From Smittia aterrima (taxonomy: Eukaryota > Arthropoda > Insecta > Diptera > Chironomidae), in NCBI GenBank assembly GCA_033063855.1, contig CP093830.1, positions 15,004,854 through 15,068,853 of the forward strand: a stretch of DNA of 64,000 bases, written 5' to 3'. The notes below the pieces were generated by a model. That model was not told where the DNA came from, ran no database searches, and saw nothing but the letters and a program-made list of their open reading frames with translations. The position numbers and the translations under genes are program-made. The stretch's first letter is position 1, and each line of letters starts with the position of its first letter. This document shows positions 10,211-22,678 of the stretch, piece by piece.

Positions 10211-13200
10211 CCTTCCTAAGTTAAACCTGTAATTATTGTTGCGAAATTTTAATCGGAAACTTTTGAAATAACTTTAAATATTTTTCTTTTAAACTTTTTC
10301 GATATTATTTTCCGTCATCTTTAATTTAAACAATCAATTCGTTAAATATTCACTTTAACTTTCACAAAGTTTATAGTTTAAAATTTTAGCTTTTAAATAG
10401 TCCACAAAGATTTTTGTTGTACCTCGTACTAATCCGATATATTTTGTTGCGGTTGGAGTAGATCACCAAATAGCTGGAATGAACAGAATGATGAGAAACT
10501 TCAAAATGTTCATCATTTTTATACTGAAAGCATTCTCTTTGCAGTTACTCTTTCTCGTCTTGTATGCATTGTAAGCTTGCATGTGTTAGGTAGCTAAATC
10601 ATATTGTGCAAAATTTAAGAAGAGAAAAACATAAAAAAACACAAAAGTCTTAGTGTAATGTGCTTAAAAGCATAAGACGGAATAGCGGAGAAGATGAAAA
10701 TAAACCGTGATGAGCATTAGATATTTCTTGTGAAGAGTCTAAAATGTTGAGATTCCGTGAATCTCAAGAAATAGACGTGATTACGTATTTTAAACTACTG
10801 ATCAGTGAGCTGATGAGCTTAAGCATATAACATTACTTAGTACGCGTCTCAGCATTGTTCTTCAGGTGCAAATATTATGCATCGTTTAGTTATGCAAATT
10901 TTAAGCGTTGTAACAAAGTTTTTCTTCATAGGGAAAACATTTATCAACTTTAATTAAATCGTAAGGTAATTATAGCGCTGAAAGGAAAATTACTATTTTT
11001 AAAAGCAAAGTATTAAATGCATGATGAGATAGTTTTATTTGCTGATAGAAGTGTTGACAATTTAATATTCTTGTTGCATAAAAACTTAGAAGCCAGGCGA
11101 GAAAAACTTTCATCGCAGTTCATGTTATCAAGTTGATTGAGAAATTGATTTGATAATTTTCACTCAGACAGAAATTTCCTTGCATAACTGCAAAGTGCTT
11201 TACAGTAGCTTTATCACATTCTCTAATTTGCTTTTCGTGCTTTGCAGATTGTTTTCGATTTATGCTGCTTCTGGCTGCAAACTGCAGAAAGAATTTCTAG
11301 CAATATGAGAAAGAGATTCATTCACGATTGTGAAGCAACTTCTTCGTCAGTGATTTTATTTTTATCGTCGAAATACTTGTAATTTTTTGTTTTGTTTCTT
11401 CCATTAAACTTATCACGAACCTCATGCAATATTTGATCGACAAACTCAACAAGTTTCCTAAAATGTCGCAGTTAAAAGTTTTACACAGAATTATTCAAAA
11501 TGAAAAATATTTAAGATATTCAAAAGAAAAGGCATTCAAAGTCTTCTTTTAATTCTTTAATCAAGAGTATAGCAAAATTATTGACTTGAATCGTTTGAAC
11601 AAGTGCCAAACTTTTTAAGTGCTTTTCAGCTACTTCGAATATTGTTTTCTTTCGCAATTCTTCATTGAAATAAATCCGATTCGGATTGCACAAAGCTTTC
11701 AAATCATCCCACGCAAGTATTGTTCGTGCACAATTTGCATATTCTCTTTTAAAATTTTGTTTTGAATCAAAGAATAAATGAATTTATTTTGTTCTCCGTT
11801 CCATTTAGAAATTTTTGAAGCAAATTCAATATGAAGTGAAAATTTGAATTGATCCTTAGCCAGTTAGTTGTGTCCAATTAATAAGTTTTTTTTATCAGGA
11901 TTCAGTCGAAAAATGAAATTTTCTGTCTCTAACGGAAACGTTCATTTATTTAAAAGAAAACCATGATAGATTGAGATGCTCATGGAAATCTCTCGACTAG
12001 CGATGAAGCTATAAAAAGCTATCAAAGTTGCTTTAAAACAATCTTTATGGCTTTCAACTATTATAAGTTCATAGGCAATTAAATATCTACCTAACGATTC
12101 AGTTTTTATCTCATCTCGTTTCATGCAAGTGAGTCGATAATTTGAAACAATTCGTCATGAAATATTATATGGAGCTGTGATGTATTTCTCAATAATTCTT
12201 TGATTCTTCACTTTGTGTGATGCACTTCTGATGGAGAGAAGATGATTAAACATGTTACGAAGGTTAACAAACGGAATTGGGTCGAAGTAGAAGTGTCGCC
12301 TATTAAAGCGAGCAGTAATCGTCACGAAATGTATTCATGTGACTACCAAACATTAATTTTTCATACGCTATGAAACGAAAATCGATTTATAATTGCTTAA
12401 TGTTACTTGACCTTCGTCGGTGATCAAAGAAAAATATTTCTTAGAATAAAGCTCTCAGCCTCATGAATTGTTCTGTATCCTTCAGTCCAGATTAAACGTA
12501 ATTATGTCATTTTGTCACAATGAACAATCAACCATTCATTCACGAACTCCTTGTCGTTTTCTCACATGTCACGTTATCGTGACGAAGAATTGAAAAGAAG
12601 TCTTAATGCGCATTGAAAGAACCGCGCGCGAAATGACATGAACATTTACTTCTTTTCAGAAGCGATTTGTAAACTTAACAAACTAAATATCTTGATATGC
12701 AAGAAGTTGCCCAAGTGATGTTGTGTTATTATGCAATTTGCTTCTCAGACATTAAGTAAGCTCCAACAATTGACTCTTGTAAATCTAATTATGTTGAACC
12801 GAGCTGAACCGGGAAAAACTATTAATGAAAAATAAAAAAAATGAATACTGAAAATCGATTGTCTTTGCGGTTAGGAGCCTCCTAACAAATCAATTTTTGA
12901 GCAATAAATTCAAATGTCGATGCGAATTATTCCTTAAGAAAATAATAAACAAAATAAATGGTTCTCAACTTCAATCATCTTTCACACTTTACCAACAAAC
13001 TTTGACATATCTTTCATCTAATCATGCCAACAGAATGATGAACGGAATTTTCTGAAGTTCAGATTGATCCGATTGGTAACAATGGAATCATTAAAGCTAC
13101 AAAGTAGACACGAAGATCGCTGAATCTTGACACTGTAAAGTATGAGCTATTTGAAATCGGCGCATACTAATACAAGCACAATTTTTTACACACACACAAT

Positions 13201-14118
13201 TTTTAAAAACTTGATTAGCCAAAATAAAGTTTATAGTTTAAAGATAATTTCCCAAAAGTTTCGTTGCGATTCCTGCATTTTGAAAAAAGATACGACCCAA
13301 AGAGTACATCGACCGCTCAAACACTTTGGCCAAATTCAATACAAATCTTGATCCTTCGGATTCATTCAATAAAAAAAAACGATTTCTTTAAGAAAATATC
13401 AAGCTAATAAAATATAAACGATAGAATACATATCTAATCATCGATTAAAAGCCAAAAACCTGATGAATCACTGATCGAAACTACTGAAAGCTTCATCAAA
13501 GTTTTCGATGTACCTTGTAATAATTCTAGTACCCCCTCAACATGACCGAGCAAACTGTCAGAAAACATCTCAAGAAAATATGCAACAAACCATCGCCAGA
13601 ACTAGTTGAAAGTGTTATCCTAAAAGCAAAATAATAAAACGAGCTTTAAAATAAAATTTGATTGCTAAAATTGAGCTCGAATAGTCTTAGGATGACTGTT
13701 GACACATTTCATATGGCTCTTTTCCTTACATTACAAAATCAGTTTGAAATGCATAAACAGAAAAACTACAGGACAAAAATTTTACAACTGTTCTGAGCAT
13801 TTGAATGTCAGCGACAAATTAAAATTGATTTGGGCTCATAAATTTGTCAAACATTTTATGTTTGGAAGTTTATTTGTGGTGGCGATATGATGAGAGTACC
13901 TTACATGACTCATTCAACTTCAAACTCAAAAATTTTCACAAAGAAGTGTCTCAAGAAGCGAGTATTATTATTTATTTAATAGCAAGGATCCTCTGTCGTA
14001 CTCTAAGCTGATCTAGCAAGTTGTGTGTGCTTCTATAACATCATGGAGTGGTGTAAACTCCATGAAGTCGCCGTAATATCGAACAAGTGGGACAGCAGTT
14101 CGAAAACGAACTTACTTC
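10211..14118. other. Intergenic, no gene seen
   Basis: About 3.9 kb of AT-rich sequence upstream of the resilin-like gene. Open frames are short, mostly lack an ATG and show no family similarity (11520-11702, 11942-12124, 13142-13351, 13699-13890). The proximal part must hold the promoter of the resilin-like gene. At 14042-14064 an 8-bp perfect inverted repeat (catggagt/actccatg) flanks a 7-bp loop. Confidence 0.45.
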
Positions 14119-14719
14119 GAGGCTTTTTCTCCTCTGCTCTAATCCAAACAAACTAAAACATTGAAAAAATTTGGCTCCTCTCACGTGTTTCATTTTCAAT
14201 GTGTTCCATTTTCCACGTGTTCCATTTTCCACGTGTTCCATTTTCCACGTGTTCCATTTTCCACGTGTTCCATTTTCCACGTGTTCCATTTTCCACGTGT
14301 TCCATTTTCCACGTGTTCCATTTTCCACGTGTTCCATTTTCCACGTGTTCCATTTTCCACGTGTTCCATTTTCCACGTGTTCCATTTTCCACGTGTTCCA
14401 TTTGTCCGTCTGTCTCTCCGTCCGTCGGTCTGTCCGTCGGTCCAAACCGGAAGTCGCTAGCTGTCTTCGTTCTCGAAAAATGTAAATTTCCATTTTTCCC
14501 TTTGTCCGTCTGTTCATTTGTCCGTCTGTCCATCTGTCCGTCTGTCCGACTCCATCTCAGAACTCACTCGTCTCACTCATCACCCGAACCGAATGGCGAA
14601 AACCGGAAGTCGCTAGCTGTCTTGGTTCCCGAGAAAATCGAAGGACAGACGGACGACGACGACGACGACGACGACAAACCGGCCCCATATAGGCTTTTTT
14701 CCTTCGGAGAAAAAGCCTC
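14119..14719. mobile_element. Composite repeat bounded by 14-bp inverted ends
   Basis: The 14-mer gaggctttttctcc at 14119-14132 reappears as its exact complement at 14706-14719, and the right end folds into a local hairpin from about 14690. Between them lie a 16-bp minisatellite (14182-14403), GTCC/GTCT-rich repeats (14404-14553), a 23-bp direct repeat aaccggaagtcgctagctgt+ctt at 14445-14467 and 14601-14623, and a GAC run near 14649-14675. I see no transposase and no clear target-site duplication. This suggests a non-autonomous or foldback element; a chance low-complexity cluster is the alternative. Confidence 0.5.
14182..14403. repeat. 16-bp minisatellite, 14 units, each centred on an E-box
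   Basis: The unit is ccacgtgttccatttt. CACGTG begins at 14182 and then at every 16th base from 14214 to 14390; the unit at 14198 is decayed to AATGTG. That gives 13 perfect palindromic E-boxes in 222 bp. Because 16 is not a multiple of 3, the array translates in all frames into a 16-residue periodic peptide on both strands, which explains the overlapping open frames here. Confidence 0.92.
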
Positions 14720-17700
14720 AAAAACATGAATTGGTGTCGATGACCAAAACTTTTTCCCTTTAAGGTTTTTTGGTCGGTTTTAAACAAAAACATATGAACA
14801 ATTGAATAATCATTTGAAAAAGTCGAAGAAATTAAACAAAAACTGAAGATTCTCGAAAATTGGTCGGTATTTATCATTGTCCAGAAGCTCTTGGGCGCTA
14901 TGGCAGAAAAATGTCCACCACTTTATTGAACTGGAAAATATTTATTTTCTTTTGACATCGTCGTCTTCCATGAACTTTAACCTTTTAAATGATATACTAC
15001 TCAATAAACCTAGATGATTAGGCCTGGAGATATTAACTTTTTTCTATGCGCCGATTTCAAATAGCTCATACTTTAACACATTTCGGAGAGTGCGATGCAT
15101 TTTATTAAGCAATTGCACATTGCATGAAGTCGCAATCAATTTGTGAATTCGGTGAGCTCGTCATTTGCACAATCATTTGTCATAACTCGGTAGAAAGCAT
15201 GGCTTTGATTAATTTCGAACATCGAAATGTCAAGAGGTCAGCGGATGATGGTACAGCATCTATCGATGGCACTCCAAGGGCAAAGTTATTTTCAAAATCC
15301 ATTAATATTTCATTTAGTTTCATCTTCAATGCAATTGCGTGATGGAATCATTAGAATGTTGGCAGATCTGATGCAAAACTTTGATGACCTGGTGAATGGA
15401 GCGATTCGTTTCATTGTCAATTAATAATCCGATTTCATTTTATTGACTGCATTGCGTACAAGGTTCAGAACTGAGATGAGACAATCAGCTCAAGTTAGTT
15501 GAAATGAATTGTTGCGGCGAGCGTCTAATAATTGGCGCTAGAAATTAAAATAAATTTGAATACATAAATCTTAAGCCATCAAACGACAAAGTGCTTTCAA
15601 GACTTGTGAGCGCATCAAGCTCAAGGTTACTTAACTAACTTCAAAGCAAAGTAAATGCTTCATTTCTTTTGTTACATTTCAAGTTGAGTTGGATATTTGA
15701 ATGTTTGAAAGCTACTTGAGTCCACGAAATCGATAGTACGACGGTAAACATAGAGAAATATATATTTTAAGCGTCGACTTGAAACTTGTGAAAGACTAGA
15801 CGAAATATTTTCAAGAATTTTGTGATAGCAATCGCAGTCCAGTCATAAAAAAATTCATTCAGAAGTTGAAGACAACTATCGATCCAATGGAAATTCGTTG
15901 AAGAACAATAAAATAAGAAGAGCGAAATATTTTCCGGAAGCCTTTCATTGTGTTAGAGATTTTTTTATTGAGAGAGAGAGAAAATTCTCATTTCCCCTTC
16001 GCGTTGTGTGTATTGAAAACTTTCAATCGAAAATACTTCCAACGAGGGACATCGCGAATAATATATCCAAAATTTTTTTATGATTTTGATTTTATTTGTT
16101 TCATCGCCGTACAAATTTATCGCGGAAATCTCCAAATTCACAACGAGAAACTAATCGTGAAATCTTTTATTTTTACTGGATGACTCATGTTAACTGAAGC
16201 CTCTAAGACTCACACACATGCAGAAATCGAGAAATCTTTTAATCCATAAATGAAAATATTTTAAAGGAATCTATGGACACTTCAATTTCAAATAAGAAGC
16301 TTTTCTTGCATCATAATTGTTTTTTAATGATTACAAATTACTTTTCCCCTCAAACGTCTTGAGCTAAAAATACAATTCAACGTCAATTCAGATTGAATCT
16401 CATCACGTTTTGCCACCATCGTTAAAATTTTACATATTAATTGCTTATGACTCTCAAGGTATTGCAAATCGAGTCTTCTTGCACGTGAAGATTCTGCAGC
16501 TAAAACGTTTATTCACTTAACATATCTCGAGATTTGCATTTTCATTCGTCTTCGCTTCGAACTGAATTATTTACTTGCTCAAGTGCTTTGCTTGTTTCAC
16601 TTCGTTCAATAGGCTCAATGTTGTCTGGGAGCTTAAAAGTAAAAGTATGTCAATTAGCTCGCGACACATAAAAAGTAATGCAAACTCTAAAGATTCATAT
16701 GCAACGAACGATGTGTTTTTACCTTCATTATTTAATAAAAACGTTTTATAATTTGTCATTGCATAAATTACTTACCCATTGACTGTAGAATAGCAAAATT
16801 AAATATCAATTAAGCTTATTTCTTCTTTATCGGTAAAAAGCGCATTGGGTTTTCGCAATTTTGTATTTTACATTCTTATCTCCTATTTTTTTTTGTCTAG
16901 TAAACACAAAGATTTACTTATTTGTACTAATTTGAACATAACAACTTAACAACATAACAATGTAATGTTTCACACAACAATCAGGAGATAACGTTTTACA
17001 CGTGCTTGATACAAGATTGCAAATGTTTGTGATGCAGACAGTCCCGGACATCAATCTCTTGAATCCTTTAGCTTCAATATAGACGACTTTGGAATAAATT
17101 ATGAATTCATAAGGAAATTTAGACGTTTTCGAAAACGATAGCGAGTAATAATGCTATCGATTTTTTGTTTTCGTTTTACTGGGTAAGAATATCTGATGAG
17201 ATAAAGTGCCTAAAGGGTTTCGTGAGCGACTCGTTGACTGCTTTTGGATTTGATAGCAATGTAAAGTTATGTTGTTTGGGTAAATGTATCTCATACGCTT
17301 CGAGCACTTTTAGAGACATGATGTCAATTCAAAAATATAAAATTTTCATAATGTCTCGCTCGGGAAAATTTAATCTCGCGTCTGAATGTCTTTCATGCCA
17401 GATTAGCTTTTAAATTGATTGCTCTTCTTTATGACCACAATTTATCGATTTAGTCATAAAATTCCATTTTGATTTCTATTACAAAGCTTCAAGTTCAACA
17501 ACCTTCAATTACTTTGCGGTGCAGCGAAATGCTTCATCTTTTTTCACTTAACCTTCGCTTGCGCTTCGGCCAACTATGACTGGGTCGATCTTTCTCTTTC
17601 AAGATGTAACTGAGGAAGTTATATAAGTAGTTGGCTTATTACTTTTGAGCTGAAAGAAATTTACATGAATTCTGCTTGTTCCTCAAATCAAGCAGTTATC

Positions 17701-19916
17701 AAAAGGTTTGAGCGTGATGAGGAAGTCTCAATAGGATACCATTTGTTTGAACAAATAATTTTGAGCAATTTAAAAGAGAGAGAAAAAAGTTTATTGCAAC
17801 GTGAGAGTTTATAAATTATGTATAAGAATAATTGGTTGGTTTCGTGTGTAATCGAAGGACGGTGGACGTTGAAAAGTTTTTTTTTCTTGAAATTTCCATC
17901 GATTCAATTGCTGCCGCCTTCTTTATGTTTTCATTTGAAAACAGAAGGCAATGAAAAATGAATAAAACATTTGATCTCATTAAATTGAGAAACCCTTTTC
18001 AAATATTTTTATTGAATCAATTGAAAACTGGAAAGATGGTTTCAACGTAGAAAAAAAAATTAAAGCGGAACTATGAGAGCAAGACTTTGTCATTGAAATC
18101 AAAATTATGCAACAGCAGATGTACGTGATGTTCATAAACAATAAATCCACAGTCATCTAAGTCGAGAGGTGAAGCTCCAAGATCATTCTCCTCGGCGTTA
18201 GCCACAAAGAATCAACGAGAGATTGTAAGTGGCATTTTTCCCTTCAATCAGCGAACTCCATTTGATTTTAAATTAGAGGCCGAAGTAATTTCACTTGTCT
18301 GGAGTGCTCTTCATTCCGAAGTGGCGACAAGCGACTGGTGTATTCGATTAATAAAGTCGATTCTATTCTATCACGTCAAGTCTCAATCATTCAATTTCAA
18401 AAGATGAAACTCCATGAAATGCGGATTTCATCTCGTTAGTCTCTCTTTTCCTGAACTCAAATCGTTTCCGTAACGACATGATGATGTTTTTCTGTTAATT
18501 GCACGACAACTGTAGTGGGCGGCTGAGTTTTCAAAAGCCAACTTGCTGATTGCTTCAAATAAACTTCTCTAAAACATCCAAAGAGATACAAAAACAACAA
18601 AAACATTTTCCTCTCGATAACATCACGAATATTTAAATAAATTTTATTCCATTTCTTCTTGTTCTTTTTAATGTTTACTGATATGTATGGAGTGTGAACA
18701 TGGGAGGCAATAAATTTCGAAGTTTTGTGTTCGTTTATCTCGACTTGCACCAAAAGTCCGCAAACACTTAAAATATCCGTCTCCTCTTAGTTTATGGAAG
18801 GACACATTAACTTCTGTTTGAGTTGGTAAATGGCTTACATCCTCTAGTAGCCAATGAAATATCCAGCAAACATTGCGGGCTAAAATATTCTTTGTGACAT
18901 ATAGAACTCCTTCATCTTAAATTCAATTTTACATTTATTCAACATAGTTTTATATTTTCCCTTCCATTCAATAATTAACTTCATGATATGTATTGATGTT
19001 CGCTTCTTCAATTCTCAGTTTTTTTTCTTACTTTTAGATGATAGCTGTTCACTAATATGTTGTCTTCATATATTTCTAAAATATTCAGTTCTAGTCGAAG
19101 CGTCGGGTTTTTGTAGCGTTGTTCATTCTAGAATGACCAATGGGAGTATAATGAGGAAATAAAATCTCTCAATCGTTTATCAACAATTTAAAAGCTTTTC
19201 TTCTATTCGGAGGTTCATAAATTCTTTTCTTAATAAAAACTTAAGTTTCATAACGAAATTGAGGTCGAATATGTTTACTCTTTGTGTACTATTTAACAAA
19301 ATTGAGTTATCTGTCTTTCACTTGATTACATAGCACCGTTTGAATTGCACTCTCGACATTCCTTTGTTTGTTTGTAAGTAATAAACTAAATATCCTGCAA
19401 ATCAGATCTTGAAAAGGATTTTCTGAAACCTAAAACCAGATTTCATGTGATCATCGCTTTAAAAAATATATAGAACAGTCGATAGAATTACAAATATCCA
19501 ACAATGCATTCAGCTAAAGTTTCCTTTCCCATCTAACTTTGATAAAATAAGTTTTCTTTAATTGATTAACCCTCGGGGCTAGTTACGTGTTTGAGGGCAA
19601 CAACTAATCATGTTCAAGCAACAACGTAACTTTGTGATTCGATCGAGACTCAAATCCAATCAGCTAGACGAGTCAAAGCGAATCACAATCAGCTCAGTTC
19701 TTGCTGAACATTTTGCTTCGAGATTCATCTAAATAACCGTGTACATCTACATAATATTTTTGTGTCTCGCTGATTTCTCACTTTTCACCCTAAATTAACG
19801 CAAATTTGTATTTGATATGTATGAGTTGCACAAAATTTCGTTTCTTGATATGTTTTAAGTTGCTTTCATTCTTTTAGGTCCGTCCTAAACTTTAGTTAGA
19901 ACGCTTAATTTATTTG
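14720..19916. other. Intergenic, no gene seen
   Basis: About 5.2 kb of AT-rich sequence between the repeat element and the choline transporter. The longest frames (15124-15424, 17165-17413, 18457-18753) show no recognisable domain, and several lack an ATG. On the minus strand an AATAAA at 19914-19909, just past the CHT stop, is a likely polyadenylation signal for that gene. Confidence 0.45.
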
Positions 19917-22603
19917 TTAAAATGCAGTGCTGCCTTGTCCGCCAGGGACTTTTCCGCTGATCGAAGCAGCGGCGCTGCTCATTGCCAATTGCTGCATCTG
20001 TCTTTGTGCTTCCATTGCTGGCAAATCATCGTCAGCTTCAAGCGCGGGATTGATTCGACCATTTCTTTCATCTTTTCCGACCATCGTCGCTGCTCCGTAC
20101 ATTCGACTCATCGTTCCTGCCATCACAGACAACTGAAAGAGGAATGATTGAGTAACTTAAAGACAATAAATCCATTTAATCTTTTCACCTGCTCGCCCTC
20201 AACCTCTGACGGATCACCGACTCTCTGGTGATCTTCCGGAATATTCACAACACATCTGAAGTAATCGTAATGCGGTTCAAGTCTGCCGGTTTCAAACAGC
20301 CACCTGGGAAATTAAAAGCAGAGAATGTATCCTTTTTTAAAATTTAAAAATTATCTTTGGTCTTACTTTGATAGCCACGAAACGAATGCAAGCGTAAACA
20401 GACTCAGCAACATTGCCATTGTTCGGAATGGGAACATTTGTTCTTTTGTCTCTTCGTCGTAGCCTGGGAAATGGATAGCAGCGGGTAGACCTAGAATAGG
20501 TTCACCTCCTGCCAACCGAACGAAGAATGCAATGAGGTATGCAGATAAACTTCCGTACGTATTACAATGATGTTTGAAGTGAACAACCATGAGTAACTGC
20601 AACGAGCGTAAATTAAATCAGAAAATGAAAATATTAAGGCTTTAATGTTTAGACATAAATAGGTCAAGGTTAAGCTCAATCCAACCACACAAACAACGTG
20701 AAGGATTGTAAACTCGACCCTTTTTTCGTTCGCTTCACGCTCTCACGATTTTTTCATGCATGAGAAAATATTTTCTCAAGCCCAGCTCTTGAAAGACGAA
20801 TGATTTTATGAAAAACAAAAATGTTTTTTCAAGTTCTCACCTGAGGAAAGAGAATTACGTAGACGAGATCAGAGCACATGGACCTAAAAATGGGAAAGAA
20901 AAATTATTTTATATAAATTATAGTCGATTTTTCAGAGAGCGAACCATAATCCATAGATCGAAGGTATTGTCAATGCCATGATTGTAGCTAGAATTCCAAC
21001 CACGATGATTCCTCCCCTCATGACCCAAATGATTTCCATTTCGGAGGCGCGCTGACGAAAGATGAGTTTGTACACATTGCGAGCAAACATTGATGCCGCC
21101 GATAATACTGAAGAGTCCGCTGATGACATCACAGCTGCTGATACGGCTCCTAAACCAAAGAATGAAACAAAGTCTGGTGTAAGATATTGAAGAACCATCG
21201 GTAGAATCATGCTCGTCTCTTCCGGTGTTAAAGGCCACGGGCCACTGTATTCTGTTTCATTCCAAGCTAAAAATATGAAAATTTGTTTAACATAAAGTTT
21301 AATTATTATTCTTTGTCTCTCACGTGTAGCTTTTGCGATAGCTCCGATCAAAACTGGTGGAATTGCCATTGCCAGACAACCAAATGCCGCAACATATGAG
21401 AGAACTTGTGCTCGCCCTGCTGTTTTGCTTGATAAAACTCGTTGGAAATACACCTGGACGAATAATTTTTTTTTAGAGAAGGTTTAAACTTCGCCATCAA
21501 CTTTGTGGTTACCTGCCAAGGAATGCCACCAAACACCAAAAGCAATCCGTAATCGCAGTAATACCAAATCTTTTTATCCCCAATCTCTCCAATCCAATCA
21601 ACCTCCATGCTTGATAATGACTTTACTTGGGGGTTATTCCAAGCGAAAGGTATGCACATCCAAAGGCCAATAAATATGCAGAACAGTTGAATGACATCAG
21701 TGTAAGCGACTGAATATAACCCACCGAAGAGCGTATAAAACACTGCGATGCAAGCTGAGAATATTACTGAAGTTTCCTTCTCCATATCAATAATAACTGC
21801 CAATGTTGCTCCTACACAAATCGATGAATCAATTAGCATGAAATCGCATTAATCTTGATTCCATTACTCACCTAAGGCAGCCAAGATGCCAGCTGCCCAG
21901 AAGACTTCGCCGCATAGAGCAGGAAGGAAGAGTAATCCTCCCATTCTCTCACCAAAACTGTCTTGTAACGGATCTAACATCGTTACGTAGCCTTGCTTAC
22001 GCATTGGATTGGCGAAGAATAGACCACCTGAGAGAGAAGGACGAGATTGCATTTAGAGCACGAAGCCATTTCAATCCCTCTCGTATCATATTAAACTCGG
22101 CAAACGCCACTCAAAAGCTAAATTGAATTTGCGTATATGAAAAATTCATTCGAGATATCAAATATCACGAAGCAACAACGCGTCTCTTTCCTTAGTTTCG
22201 CCACTAGTTGACACAAGCAACTCGAGTGCCGTAAATAAAATTACTGTGACACTTCATGAGAATTCATTCTTACCGAAGACTAAACTTAAAGCGTATCCGA
22301 ACGGAGCTTGACACCAAACCAAACCCGAGGTGTAAATAGCTTCTGCTGTTCCATTGATGTAGCCTCCACCCACCCAGGTTGCTGTAATTTGAGAGCTTTA
22401 GTATCATTAAAGATGCTACATCAAAGTTCTTGCTTACCCGTCATTGTGAATATTCCAACGAAGAGACCGATTGACCGGCCAGCGAGCATAACTTCTTCTT
22501 CTGAGTCATTTCCTTCTTCTTTCTTTCGACCGGCCCAGATTCCAACAGCAAGAATAAGCGCATAAAACAATGAAATACTGATAACTCCAGCAATGTTAAT
22601 CAT
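19917..22603 (-). CDS. CHT: High-affinity choline transporter, SLC5A7 type, ten coding exons
   Basis: Exons in transcript order: 22438-22603, 22274-22381, 21872-22027, 21513-21811, 21324-21453, 20945-21266, 20841-20883, 20367-20596, 20189-20303, 19917-20132. All junctions are GT-AG and in frame, giving 594 residues. The protein is a Na+/Cl--dependent choline symporter of presynaptic terminals (sodium-solute symporter family, about 13 TM). Near-invariant stretches include GRSIGLFVGIFTMT, ATWVGGGYINGTAEAIY, SFFGLGAVSAAVMSSADSS and SMFARN. The cytosolic tail (about 520-594) is the variable end. The start ATG lies 75 bases inside an exon whose acceptor on the minus strand is a strong pyrimidine-rich CAG. 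It shares strand with ChAT and VAChT and supplies choline for ChAT. Confidence 0.96.
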
Positions 22604-22678
22604 CTTGCTGACTGATGGCTTGTGAGAGTTAATAAGTTCTCCCTTCTCAGAGATTGCTTGATTTAGGATGTCTCGTAG
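22604..22678 (-). other. CHT 5' UTR exon segment
   Basis: On the minus strand a cttttttcag acceptor ends at 22679, so the exon holding the CHT start begins at 22678. A strong donor (TTGG|GTAAGT) on the minus strand at 25045 is a good candidate for the upstream non-coding exon, putting the promoter upstream of about 25100. Inferred from splice consensus only. Confidence 0.5.

Noticed and set aside
10486..10512. Hydrophobic MMNILKFLIILFIPA frame as the resilin-like start exon
   Set aside because: The MKFFTLA exon at 10190-10210 has a better donor, correct phase and the usual cuticle-gene form.
14041..14877. Six open frames encoding 16-residue periodic peptides
   Set aside because: A 16-bp tandem repeat reads open in every frame; no initiation context or family match. 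The array has no spacers, so it is not CRISPR either.
15124..15424. Two overlapping plus-strand frames
   Set aside because: No domain, no splice signals at their ends, no partner exons nearby.
18457..18753. 98-residue minus-strand frame
   Set aside because: Starts without ATG and is low in complexity (Lys/Ile-rich); looks random.
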